Assembly: GCF_014200755.1 (NCBI RefSeq)
Contig: NZ_JACHCM010000003.1
Location: 310,001-374,000 of the forward strand
Direction of reading: 5' to 3'
Origin: Rhodanobacter sp. ANJX3
Lineage (GTDB): Bacteria > Pseudomonadota > Gammaproteobacteria > Xanthomonadales > Rhodanobacteraceae
DNA: 64,000 bases
The notes beneath the pieces were generated by a model. The model saw only the letters and a list, made by a program, of their open reading frames with translations, was not told where the DNA came from and ran no database searches. Positions 38,201-46,320 of the stretch are shown one piece after another; positions within the stretch are counted from its first letter, which is position 1; each line of letters opens with the position of its first letter. The translations under genes were made by a program, and so were the position numbers.

Positions 38201-40866
38201 CCTGGGCCGGCGGCGATGGAATCCACGCCGAGCGCGCTGCTGCCGATACCGGTGCTGTTGGCCTGGAAATATTTGCTGGTGGTGTTGTAGATATTGCTGA
38301 CGGTGTTGTTGGTCGCGTAGAGCTGTGCACCGTTCACGGCATCGGTGCTGGTGGCGTTCAGTGCCCCCTGCTGCAGGTTGGTGATCTTGGTGCCACCGGT
38401 CACGCCACCGTCGATGCTGGGGGTGCCGGCGAGCGTAATGCTTGCCTTGCTGGCATCGTCGTATTGCACGGAATTAGTCGCATCGGCAGCGACACCCTGC
38501 AATTGCGCCACGTTTACCGCATCCGTAGCAGCACTTCCTGCCGCGACATTGGTTATCTGACGTTCCTGGCCCGGCGAACCAATGGACACCTCTCCCGCCG
38601 ACTGTTGCAACGCGGTCAGGCCATAGGCCGTGTAATTGGCCGATGCACCTCGACTAGCCACGGACTGATAACCGAGCGCCACGCTGTTGGCGGCGCTGGC
38701 GGTCGCCTCCGCACCCAGGATGACCTGGGCGTTTGCCGTACCCGACGCACTATCGCCGATCACCACGGAGTGACCCAACCTCGCCTCGTAATCAGCTGTG
38801 GGCACGCCGGTGGGGTTGTTGGGATCATTGGGCCCGCTACCCGGAAAGGCGACATTGGCATTCACCGGGGGAAGCGTGTGGCTGGCATTGGTGCCGATCA
38901 CCACTTCCTTCGAACCGTTGGCCGTGGCGCCGTCGCCAACGAGCACCTGGTAATCCTGCGCCGCATTGATGCCATAGCAGGCGACGCTGACCACAAGAGC
39001 ATTGAGGCAGGTCGAGGCGAAGGCTGGCGCCTGGCTGGGCAACAGCAGGCCTAGCACTCCATTCTGGTTACCGTTGTTGATGTTGTAGATATAGCTATTG
39101 GAGGTTACCCCGCCAAGCAAGGTCAGGTGCGAGTTCACGCCCGTGCCACCGACCAAGGTGCCGGTCGTTGAGGTCAGCAGCGTGCCCACCGGATTCAGCG
39201 TGAGCGTCGGAATGCCCAGCACATTGACAACGGAATAGCCCTGGCTGAAGTTGGCATTGCTGACCTGCAGCGAGCCGTTGGTGACGTAGCCATTGCCGCC
39301 AGCAAAAAGACTGTTGGTCGTTGAGCCCAGCAGCTGCGTCGCGGTACCGACGACGCCTCCATTGCCGACAATCAGACCCGTCGGCGAACTGCTGGGCGTG
39401 GGGAACACAGGCACGGACGCGGCGACCGATCCCGACAGCGAAACCGGCGTGTTCAGCGACGGCAGCAGTGCCCCCGTCGCTGCCGTCGAAACCGAATTCA
39501 GCGGCGCGAATGTCAGAGGAGATACGCTCGCGGCTGCCGTCGTAGCGACGTTCTGTGCGTCGGTATCGTCGACAACATCGCTTGAGCTTGTTTCCACGGA
39601 TGCCGTTGCCGACGTATCCACGGAATGCTTGAGGCGACGATCGGCCGCGTCGCCGACGAAAGCCACCGAGCCGGACAGGCTGCCGGTCGCTGAGGCATTC
39701 GCAGCAAGGCTGCCGGAGAGGGACGCCCTGGTGACGGAGGTAGGTGCAGGCGCCGCCTGCACTGCTGACCCGGCAGAAAGGGCAGCCGAGGTTTCAACGG
39801 CACTCGATTTATCTGCCGCGTCCGCCGTAGCAGTTACTGCGATGGGAGTTTTCGGTGGAAGCGTGGCAGCCGCATTGACAGCCAACTCTGATGAAGGGAG
39901 AGATGGGGTCGATATCGTTGCTATGGGACTAGTTTTATCCACCGCATCGGCGGCGACCGAAACAACGAGCGGGGCCTTGGGTACTGGCGTCGATGCAACC
40001 GATACTGCCGGTGTCGATGAAACTGCCGGAGCCGTCTCAACCAGACTTGCTTTATCCACGATGCCTGCTTCCGGCGTCGACGGCAGGCTCGCCTGGAGCA
40101 AGCCCACTTTGTCCAGTGCGCTTACCGTAGCTGCGGGCGGCTGTGCGGGCCCGCTGATCGCCACTGGCTGCACACTAGCTGCCGATGCGGAACCCGAACC
40201 CACTTTCGCACTGCTCGACTGCTGCGCAAGTGGACCACCGGTCGCCTGATTGAGCTTTCGGTCAGCCGTATCGGCCGTGGTGAGTGCAGCCCCATCCGCT
40301 TCGCCTGCGTTGGCCGAAGTGATCGCGTCTCGTGGGTGGAGCGCGCGCTGCGAGGAAGCAGCTGGCGTGGTGTACGCTGCCGTCGCCTTGGCGGACACTG
40401 AAGGCGACGTTGTCGCCGAAGAAGCCACCTCTGTCGTGGAAGCGGAAGACTTGTGCGCTGGCATCATGCCAATGGAGATATTTGAAGCGCGCCGTTTCAT
40501 CGTTGACGCAAGAGAAGAAGATGCCGAGGTTTCGCTCGACGCCGTACCGGCATCGCCCACCGCGCTCTTGGCGACCGTCTGCACCGGCGCAGCGCTGGCA
40601 TGGCTTGTATCGTATCTGGCGATGAGCGACTGCAGGTCATCCAACTTGGCATCGCCACTGGATTGAGCACTGGCGCCCGATGCAAACAACAGCCCGCTCG
40701 CACCCACAAGGGAAATAAACAGCAGCTTGCGCGTGGCACCGAAGGTACGTCGATCGACCTTGCTCGCGCTACTTGAGCAGTCGCCGTGGTGGGAGGATGC
40801 CAGCTCCGACGCTACGACCAAAACTCTGCGCGAACGGCACCACACCAGACGATAGATACGATTCAT
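35221..40866 (-). CDS. Large trimeric autotransporter adhesin (YadA-like)
   Basis: 1881-residue surface protein. N-terminus: extended signal peptide region (MNRIYRLVWCRSRRVLVVASELA) and a hydrophobic core near 50-65. Residues about 70-480 are a Ser/Ala/Thr/Val-rich low-complexity stretch. Head and neck modules follow (SVALGSGAATGNDN, TDAVNVEQLQGV, TNLQQGALNATSTDAVNGAQL). Residues 799-1377 are three 193-residue tandem repeats. The last 70 or so residues are the YadA beta-barrel anchor, ending LSVGAGMQW. Trimers bind host surfaces, matrix or other cells. AGGGGG lies six bases before ATG 40866. It lies 304 bases downstream of an AraC-type gene on the same strand. Confidence 0.92.
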   Translation of the reverse strand: MNRIYRLVWCRSRRVLVVASELASSHHGDCSSSASKVDRRTFGATRKLLFISLVGASGLLFASGASAQSSGDAKLDDLQSLIARYDTSHASAAPVQTVAKSAVGDAGTASSETSASSSLASTMKRRASNISIGMMPAHKSSASTTEVASSATTSPSVSAKATAAYTTPAASSQRALHPRDAITSANAGEADGAALTTADTADRKLNQATGGPLAQQSSSAKVGSGSASAASVQPVAISGPAQPPAATVSALDKVGLLQASLPSTPEAGIVDKASLVETAPAVSSTPAVSVASTPVPKAPLVVSVAADAVDKTSPIATISTPSLPSSELAVNAAATLPPKTPIAVTATADAADKSSAVETSAALSAGSAVQAAPAPTSVTRASLSGSLAANASATGSLSGSVAFVGDAADRRLKHSVDTSATASVETSSSDVVDDTDAQNVATTAAASVSPLTFAPLNSVSTAATGALLPSLNTPVSLSGSVAASVPVFPTPSSSPTGLIVGNGGVVGTATQLLGSTTNSLFAGGNGYVTNGSLQVSNANFSQGYSVVNVLGIPTLTLNPVGTLLTSTTGTLVGGTGVNSHLTLLGGVTSNSYIYNINNGNQNGVLGLLLPSQAPAFASTCLNALVVSVACYGINAAQDYQVLVGDGATANGSKEVVIGTNASHTLPPVNANVAFPGSGPNDPNNPTGVPTADYEARLGHSVVIGDSASGTANAQVILGAEATASAANSVALGYQSVASRGASANYTAYGLTALQQSAGEVSIGSPGQERQITNVAAGSAATDAVNVAQLQGVAADATNSVQYDDASKASITLAGTPSIDGGVTGGTKITNLQQGALNATSTDAVNGAQLYATNNTVSNIYNTTSKYFQANSTGIGSSALGVDSIAAGPGAIATGNTSVALGSGAATGNDNAIAIGTGANANFANSIALGSGSVTTVGAQTGYIAYGLVAPQTSAGELNIGNRKITGVAPGQLGTDAVNVEQLQGVATTAANSVQYDDASKASITLAGTPSIDGGVTGGTKITNLQQGALNATSTDAVNGAQLYATNNTVSNIYNTTSKYFQANSTGIGSSALGVDSIAAGPGAIATGNTSVALGSGAAAGNDNAIAIGTGANANFANSIALGSGSVTTVGAQTGYIAYGLVAPQTSAGELNIGNRKITGVAPGQLGTDAVNVEQLQGVATTAANSVQYDGASKASITLAGTPSIDGGVTGGTKITNLQQGALNATSTDAVNGAQLYATNNTVSNIYNTTSKYFQANSTGIGSSALGVDSIAAGPGAIATGNTSVALGSGAATGNDNAIAIGTGANASFANSIALGSGSVTTVGAQTGYIAYGLVAPQISSGELNIGNRQITGVAPGSAPTDAVNVEQLQGVSADAANSVQYDSAARTGVTLAGVVSTDGGLTNGTTLTNLHQGVLSATSTDAVNGSQLWHWTQDTTNQYSNYSLYNDLTNTAGTKYYSVHSLLAGSIATGLNAAAAGPNALASGTDSFAMGNGATAQGDYSLAVSDNTLATGTNSIAVGSGATASFANSVALGAGSATLVGAQINYVAYGLAARQTSAGEVNIGNRQITGVAAGSSPDDAVNLAQLEAVTSQAGGGTANSKLAVVYNADSSGNPTNSVTLTGDGTGKPVTVTNLAAGAETAASTDAVNGGQLYHWTQDSTNVYSNLSLYNDISAINQSGGSSSKYVQVNSTAGGATAGGTNSVAIGPTASSAGANSVAVGSGASAAADNSVALGAGSVASRDNTVSVGSPGSERQITNVAAGTADTDAANVGQVNSGVQQAENWAANYTDQRFGALSSQIQQIGNRANAGVAAAMAMAGLPQAYEPGKSMAAVAAATFRSESSIAVGVSTISEGGRWVYKLTGSVDTRGDGGLSVGAGMQW
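36736..38472. repeat. Three tandem 579-bp repeats inside the adhesin gene
   Basis: Three copies of exactly 579 bp (193 codons) at about 38472-37894, 37893-37315 and 37314-36736. Marker strings recur at exact spacing: ACCGATCCGC at 36911, 37490, 38069 and AGAGCTGTGC at 37161, 37740, 38319. Copies are almost identical in DNA, pointing to recent duplication or ongoing homogenisation. They stay in frame and each encodes one stalk plus head module, so gain or loss of a copy changes fibre length without breaking the gene. Confidence 0.93.
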
Positions 40867-41170
40867 AGCTGCCCCCTAATACGTGATTCATGCTAGATGT
40901 CGCCATGCCTCGACGCAACTGGAACAGCATTTGCGCACTGCTGCTTCTGCGAGATCCGATGCGTCGATTTGGTTTCTATCGAAGCGCGAAGTGGCGCTTG
41001 CATATATACCGATTCGGCAAGACAAATGGAAAAATGCGCTGTTTGTTGAATCTAAATCGAGTCACGCGAGAGTCGCGCTCAGAGAAAAGCGTGCTTATTC
41101 GGTTGCGCACCACAAAAAAAACGAGCTGATTCGGCATCGCTATTTTTTTTGAAAAAGCACCATTTGAGAT
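40867..41170. other. AT-rich leader/promoter region of the large adhesin gene
   Basis: 304 bases without a supported gene, far more AT-rich than the surroundings, with runs of eight A (near 41115) and eight T (near 41145). A TATATA at 41003-41008 could be a -10 on the minus strand but its -35 is poor. A CTTGC...GCAAG inverted pair (about 40997-41021) surrounds it. It also receives the 3' end of the AraC-type gene. Confidence 0.5.
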
Positions 41171-42184
41171 TCAGCTATAGGCAATTTCACGCGCCGTTGA
41201 TGGAGCGGTTGTTTCGGCGGGCGGTGCGCGCATCAAGGTATCGCGAGGCAATTCGCCGAATGTGTGTCGATAGTGATCGGCAAAACGGGAGAGATCCCAT
41301 AGCCCGCAACTCAATGCGACCGACTTCACCGAGCGCCGACTGGCATCCGCGACCGTCAAAGCCCTGAATGCCGTGCACAACCGCAACATGGAGAGATAGC
41401 GGTTGGGTGAAAGCCCCAGCAGATCGTCAAATGCATAACGCAATGCGCGCTCGCTGACGCCGGCTGCTTTGCAGAGTTCGTCGAGATAAATCACCCGACG
41501 CATGTTTTCGCGCATGTAATATTCGGCCCGCTGCACGATTTGATAATGAGCACGCCGCCCTCGCGAACATTGCGGTCGATCATCGGCCTGCGCGCTGAGG
41601 CCGGCCAGCAGATGATTTTCCAGCAAGATATCGAGCTCTTTTTCGATGAGAGAAGCCGGCGCGTCGGCACGAGGCTCCTGGAATAGATGCTGATGCACCT
41701 TTTCGAAATTGGCCGACAGCGTGGTACCGAGCTGCGAACCGGTAAGGTCAAACATCGCCAGAAGACGGACGGGGATATCCAAGTCTGGATGCACAAGCTT
41801 GGCAAATTTATGCCTTAGACGCTGTAACGGCACAAGCATGATGCTGGCGCGACTGTCGGCACCGAAAACAAACTCGCTGACGCTGCCGGGAAATACCGTA
41901 AACGCCGTGCCCGACGATATCGGCGTACCGTTGCACCCGGTTGCGTTATTCGCGTCGTGCAGGCAACCGAGCAGGCACCAATCGGCGGGAATCGCGAAAC
42001 GTCCGCGGAAAGAAAAATCCGTTTCGATGTGACATAAAACCGAGTCGCCCACGACTTCGGAGTCGATGGCCGCTCGTTTGAGGTGGGCGCCGAGCACTAC
42101 CGTTTCCATGTCGCAGACCTTGAGTACGCCATTGAGCGATATCAGGTCTTGGGGAAGTAACGCGCCTGCGTTTTTTGCAATCAT
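41171..42184 (-). CDS. AraC family transcriptional regulator
   Basis: 337 residues. The N-terminal 215 residues resemble the AraC-binding-like sensor domain of the ORUF/FeaR type. The C-terminal double helix-turn-helix runs from about 225: RRVIYLDELCKAAGVSERALRYAFDDLLGLSPNRYLSMLRL, then SVKSVALSCGLWDLSRFADHYRHTFGELP. ATG 42184 is preferred, with CAGGG upstream; ATG 42199 lacks a ribosome site. The downstream same-strand gene is the large adhesin, a likely target by position. Confidence 0.85.
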   Translation of the reverse strand: MIAKNAGALLPQDLISLNGVLKVCDMETVVLGAHLKRAAIDSEVVGDSVLCHIETDFSFRGRFAIPADWCLLGCLHDANNATGCNGTPISSGTAFTVFPGSVSEFVFGADSRASIMLVPLQRLRHKFAKLVHPDLDIPVRLLAMFDLTGSQLGTTLSANFEKVHQHLFQEPRADAPASLIEKELDILLENHLLAGLSAQADDRPQCSRGRRAHYQIVQRAEYYMRENMRRVIYLDELCKAAGVSERALRYAFDDLLGLSPNRYLSMLRLCTAFRALTVADASRRSVKSVALSCGLWDLSRFADHYRHTFGELPRDTLMRAPPAETTAPSTAREIAYS

Positions 42185-42594
42185 GATGCCCTGCTCCATT
42201 TGGCGACCAATCTATTGGCGACTTGAACCGACTTCGATTTGAGCCCGGACCGCTCGCTCGACCAATTTCGCTTCCTTGGCGACGGCCGAGTCTTTAATCG
42301 CTTGAAATCTTGCTCATTGCCTGGCTCTGTTTCGATTGAAGCCTTGCGCCTCGATAAAGAGTGCGCAAATTCGGCAACATTTCGTTCCCCGTTGAATCGA
42401 GTGTCATTGCGCAAAATCTCGCGCTCTCCAGTCGCGCAAGGCGCCTAGGGGCCTGGCAAGCGCCACTTGACCCATTGCGCCGCACTATTAGACTCCTTAG
42501 TTTTGGTTTTGGGCGGAATAAACTGGGCCATCCGCCCACCGCGGGCTATGCCATCGCCGGTAACACTGCTCAAGTTAGGTTAGGGGTTGCATCG
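42185..42594. other. Divergent intergenic region (AraC-type gene / DUF2968 gene)
   Basis: About 410 bases. Apart from the direct repeat at the left end, a weak plus-strand promoter may exist: TTGACC (42467-42472), 16 bases, TAGACT (42489-42494). No gene is supported in the open frames here. Confidence 0.45.
42200..42222. promoter_or_regulatory. Direct repeat upstream of the AraC-type gene
   Basis: TTGGCGAC occurs twice at 42200-42207 and 42215-42222, a 15-base period, just before the chosen start. AraC-type proteins bind direct half-sites with such spacing, so autoregulation is possible. The match could also be chance. Confidence 0.35.
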
Positions 42595-43287
42595 ATGATC
42601 CACAGCGGGCACGGACGACGATTCTCCAGGTGGTTGATCGCACTGACTTTCACCGGCGTCTCGGCATGTGTCGCCCCCGTTCACCATCCCAGCGCACCTG
42701 CCGCACAGAGCAAGCGTGCGCCCCAGCAGGCCTCCAGCGGAACGGTGGCCTATCTGCACCAGCTGATCGACAGCCGCCAGCTGACCCAATTGCGCACGAC
42801 CTTCAACGGCCACTACGGCGCTACGCTGTTTTTTCAACCGGACAAGCTCAGCTACTACGTGGCGCTTTTCCATGGCGACGAGTACTGGCGCGTCATCCAG
42901 ACCGACTCGGAGCGAAGCGCGGAATCGATCTATGACGCCTTCGCCCGACAGTCCGAAAAGCTGGCCGAAGTCGATATCGACGCACTGAGGCTGAAGGCGG
43001 GCAACGCGTATGCCGAGCAGATGGTGGCGATGAATGAAAAGCGGCTGAAAAACCTGCAGCAGGATGCGGATCGCCAGCAGCAGCAGGCTCGGGAGGTGGT
43101 TGCGCAGCAACAGCAGGCGCAACAGCAGGCAGTGGCGCTTTCCAATGATTTGCGCCATACCAGCAGCCAGCTGGACGCGTTGAAAGCGAAAATCCGAGAA
43201 CTGGAGGCGCAACAGGCCAATCCTGAGGTGGTTCTGCCGCCGCCATCTTCCATCGACAAGCCGTCAGTCCCCAATCCGTCTGACTAA
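42595..43287 (+). CDS. DUF2968 domain putative lipoprotein
   Basis: 230 residues. Signal peptide ending TGVSAC (Cys25). A globular segment follows (VAYLHQLIDSRQLTQLRTTFNGHYGATLFFQPDKLSYYVALFHGDEYWRVI; the block matches DUF2968), then a long Gln-rich coiled coil at about 125-210 and a proline tail. Function unknown. It is divergent from the AraC-type gene, so shared control is possible. Confidence 0.82.
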   Translation: MIHSGHGRRFSRWLIALTFTGVSACVAPVHHPSAPAAQSKRAPQQASSGTVAYLHQLIDSRQLTQLRTTFNGHYGATLFFQPDKLSYYVALFHGDEYWRVIQTDSERSAESIYDAFARQSEKLAEVDIDALRLKAGNAYAEQMVAMNEKRLKNLQQDADRQQQQAREVVAQQQQAQQQAVALSNDLRHTSSQLDALKAKIRELEAQQANPEVVLPPPSSIDKPSVPNPSD

Positions 43288-43559
43288 GAGCCTGTTCATG
43301 ATCTCTACCTACCGCGCGCCGGGAGGGGTTGGCGCGCAGGCCAAGGAAGAACGAGGGTAGGTGGGGAGGCGCCATGGATGGCGCCGGCTTTGAGGAGCGA
43401 GGAATAGCTGTCGGTTCAGACGGAGCGATGACACCGGGATGGAGGCACCCCCGAGCGGCTGTCGGGATAACGCGTCGAGCTTAAGAGAAGTAACCCAGCG
43501 GCTTCACGCGTCGAATGCTTCTATGCGCTCGTTGCAAGCCCGCCTACACTGACCAACCT
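43288..43559. other. Intergenic spacer before moeA with an inverted repeat
   Basis: 272 bases without a supported gene. GGCGCCAT-GG-ATGGCGCC at 43368-43385 is a perfect 8-base inverted repeat. The surrounding GC-rich sequence has the look of an interspersed intergenic element, but copies cannot be tested within this window. No molybdenum cofactor riboswitch fold was recognised. Confidence 0.5.
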
Positions 43560-44783
43560 ATGCCCAATCAGCCTTTGACCACGATGATTTCTGCCAGCGA
43601 GGCGGAACAGCTGATTCGCGAGCACATGGGGCGGTTCGCCGCGCAAACCCGCTCCATCGATGACGCCGCAGGCTGCATTTTGCGTCAATCCATCGTCGCC
43701 GAACGCGACCAGCCGCCGTTCGACCGCGTCACGATGGACGGTATGGCGATCCGTTTCGAGGATTTCTCGAACAGCAAGCGCCGCTTCGATATTGCGGGCA
43801 TGCAGGCAGCCGGCATGGCACCGATGACAATGCATCCGGAAGGCGCCTGCGTCGAGGTGATGACCGGCGCCGTGATGCCGGACGGCTGCGACACGGTGAT
43901 CGCCGTCGAACAAACCCGGCGTGAAGGATCGCAGCTGGCTGTCGCGGCCGACTACGAGCCGCAGCGCGGACAGTTTATTCACCGCCGTGGCAACGATTGC
44001 CAAGCCGGCGAAACGCTTATCGAGCCCGGTGCCACGCTGCGCGCGCCGGAAATCGCCGTGATCGCCGCCAACGGCTACGGCTCGGTCGAGGTGTCCACCC
44101 AGCCGCGCGTGACGATTCTCGCTACCGGCGACGAGCTGGTGGATGTGGAAGCCCCGGTAGCCGCCTGGCAGATCCGCCGATCCAACGATCGGGCACTTGC
44201 CGCGCTGCTTGCCAGCCGCGGTCTGAGCGAGGTGAAGCTCAAGCACGTTACCGACGAACGCGACGTGCTGAAAGCGGCTATTGCCGAGCAACTCGATACG
44301 CGCGATGTATTGATCCTCTCCGGCGGCGTGTCGATGGGCCAGCGCGACTTTGTGCCGGGCGTGCTCAGCGAGCTCGGCGTGCAACGAGTGTTCCACAAGA
44401 TCGCCCAGCGCCCGGGCAAGCCGATGTGGTTCGGCATGGGGCCGAAGGGTCAGGCGGTGTTCGCGCTGCCCGGAAATCCGGTCTCAGTGCTGGTCTGCGC
44501 CACGCGATACGTGATGCCGGCGCTGCTCGGCGCCATGGGTTGCACGGCGCCGCCGCCGACCTGCGTGACCCTGGCAGCGCCGATCGACTTTGCCGCCACG
44601 CTCACCTATTTCGTCCCCGTGCGAATGCAGACCGATATCGCCGGCCTGCCCATCGCCATGCCGCTGCCGCCGCAGACCTCGGGCGATTTCTCCGCGCTGA
44701 CGCAGACTCACGGCTTTGTCGAACTGCCGCCTGAAAGGTCGCACTTTCCCGCCGGTTTCATCGCTACCTACTATCCTTGGTGA
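43560..44783 (+). CDS. moeA: Molybdopterin molybdenumtransferase MoeA
   Basis: 407 residues, the usual length. Blocks: PPFDRVTMDGMAIRF near 50, MTGAVMPDGCDTVIAVE, ILATGDELVD, LSGGVSMGQRDFVP and PGKPMWFGM...FALPGNPVSVLVC. It inserts molybdate into adenylylated molybdopterin. Start ATG 43560; ATG 43584 is an alternative. First gene of the cofactor operon; moaA starts two bases after its stop. Confidence 0.95.
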   Translation: MPNQPLTTMISASEAEQLIREHMGRFAAQTRSIDDAAGCILRQSIVAERDQPPFDRVTMDGMAIRFEDFSNSKRRFDIAGMQAAGMAPMTMHPEGACVEVMTGAVMPDGCDTVIAVEQTRREGSQLAVAADYEPQRGQFIHRRGNDCQAGETLIEPGATLRAPEIAVIAANGYGSVEVSTQPRVTILATGDELVDVEAPVAAWQIRRSNDRALAALLASRGLSEVKLKHVTDERDVLKAAIAEQLDTRDVLILSGGVSMGQRDFVPGVLSELGVQRVFHKIAQRPGKPMWFGMGPKGQAVFALPGNPVSVLVCATRYVMPALLGAMGCTAPPPTCVTLAAPIDFAATLTYFVPVRMQTDIAGLPIAMPLPPQTSGDFSALTQTHGFVELPPERSHFPAGFIATYYPW

Positions 44784-44784
44784 G

Positions 44785-45840
44785 ATGAACTCTCTGGACG
44801 CCCTCCCCGACGCGCTCCTTGCCAGGCTGGCTCCGCCGCTGGACATGTTCGCTCGCCCGCTGCACGACCTGCGCATTTCGGTCATGGATCGCTGCAACTT
44901 CCGCTGCCCGTACTGCATGCCGGAAGCCAAGTACGGCAAGGATTTCGCCTTTCTGCCGACGGCCGAACGGCTCGATTTCGATGAAATCGTGCGACTGACC
45001 AGGCTTGCCGCCCTGCTGGGCGTGCGCAAGGTGCGTATTACCGGGGGCGAACCGCTGCTGCGGCCGAATCTGGCCGAACTGGTCAGCGAGCTGCGCGCGA
45101 TCGAATCGATCGAAGATATCGCGCTGACCACCAACGGCGTGCTGCTGGCCCAGCAGGCGCCTGCGCTGATGGCGGCCGGCCTGAACCGCGTCACCGTGAG
45201 TCTGGACTCGCTCGATCCCGCAGTGTTCTCGCGCATGAACGGCGGCCGCGGCGAATTGGAGCGTGTGCTTCAAGGCATCCGCGCCGCGAGCGCCGCAGGG
45301 CTGGGCGATCTCAAGGTCAACACAGTGGTGCAGCGCGGCGTCAACGATCACACGCTGATCGACATGCTCGAGTATTTCCGCGGCAGCGACATAGTGGTGC
45401 GCTTTATCGAATTCATGGACGTAGGCAACCTCAACCACTGGTCGATGGCCGAAGTGGTGCCGTCGGCCGAGCTGCTGCAGCAGATCGAGCAGCGCTGGCC
45501 GCTCGAAGCCCTGTCCGGCCACTATAAGGGCGAGGTGGCCAAGCGCTATCGCTACCGCGACGGCCAAGGCGAGATCGGCTTTATCTCGTCGGTGACGGCA
45601 CCGTTCTGCGGCGCCTGCACGCGCGCGCGCATTTCATCGGACGGCTCGCTGTATACCTGCCTGTTCGCCGAGCGCGGCATCGATCTGAAGACGCCGCTGC
45701 GCGGCGGCGCCTCGGACCAACAGCTGCTCGACATGATGCGCAGCGCCTGGCTGCAGCGTACGGATCGTTACAGCGAAGAGCGCGCCACGCCGCAAGCGCA
45801 GCATCACAAAAAAATCGAAATGTATTACATCGGAGGCTGA
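44785..45840 (+). CDS. moaA: GTP 3',8-cyclase MoaA
   Basis: 351 residues. Radical-SAM motif CNFRCPYC (C-X3-C-X2-C) near residue 35, TGGEPLLRP SAM-binding block, and the C-terminal second cluster ligands in CGACTRARISSDGSLYTC. The MoaA-type C-terminus normally ends GG; here it is YYIGG. It makes the first intermediate of molybdopterin from GTP with MoaC. Confidence 0.95.
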   Translation: MNSLDALPDALLARLAPPLDMFARPLHDLRISVMDRCNFRCPYCMPEAKYGKDFAFLPTAERLDFDEIVRLTRLAALLGVRKVRITGGEPLLRPNLAELVSELRAIESIEDIALTTNGVLLAQQAPALMAAGLNRVTVSLDSLDPAVFSRMNGGRGELERVLQGIRAASAAGLGDLKVNTVVQRGVNDHTLIDMLEYFRGSDIVVRFIEFMDVGNLNHWSMAEVVPSAELLQQIEQRWPLEALSGHYKGEVAKRYRYRDGQGEIGFISSVTAPFCGACTRARISSDGSLYTCLFAERGIDLKTPLRGGASDQQLLDMMRSAWLQRTDRYSEERATPQAQHHKKIEMYYIGG

Positions 45841-46320
45841 ATGCTCTCGCACGTGGGTTCGGACAATCAGCCGCGCATGGTCGGCGTCGGCGCCAAGGTT
45901 GCCACGCAACGCGTGGCGCGGGCGCAGGCGCGTGTGCTGCTGCCAGTCGACGTAGCATCGCAGCTGCGCGAGGCCGGCCATATGACGCCCAAGGGCCCGG
46001 TACTGACGACCGCCAACCTGGCCGGCGTGATGGGTGCCAAGGCCACGCCGCAGCTGATTCCGCTCTGCCATCCGCTGATGCTTCAGCGCTGCCGCGTCGA
46101 TCTCACGGTCGAAGGCGACGAAATCGTCATCGTCTGCGAAGTCGCCTGCCACGGCACGACCGGCGTGGAGATGGAGGCCCTCACCGGTGTCAGCATCGCC
46201 GCGCTGACGGTGTACGACATGTGCAAGGCGATGTCGCACGACATCGTCATCCGCGAGGTGCGCCTGCTGCACAAATCCGGCGGCAAGCGCGATGTCGATA
46301 CCGGAGCGACGTCAGCATGA
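45841..46320 (+). CDS. moaC: Cyclic pyranopterin monophosphate synthase MoaC
   Basis: 159 residues. Conserved blocks PKGPVLTTANLAGVMGAKATPQLIPLCHPL and GVEMEALTGVSIAALTVYDMCKAM are intact. It completes formation of cyclic pyranopterin. It starts directly at the moaA stop with GGAGG upstream, and its stop overlaps the mobA-like start. Confidence 0.95.
   Translation: MLSHVGSDNQPRMVGVGAKVATQRVARAQARVLLPVDVASQLREAGHMTPKGPVLTTANLAGVMGAKATPQLIPLCHPLMLQRCRVDLTVEGDEIVIVCEVACHGTTGVEMEALTGVSIAALTVYDMCKAMSHDIVIREVRLLHKSGGKRDVDTGATSA

Noticed and set aside
36736..38472. CRISPR-like array
   Set aside because: Units are 579 bp, coding and nearly identical throughout; no short repeats with unique spacers and no cas genes.
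36760..39054. Repeated plus-strand frames across the adhesin repeats
   Set aside because: They mirror the 579-bp repeats on the opposite strand and encode no known domain; repetition alone explains them.
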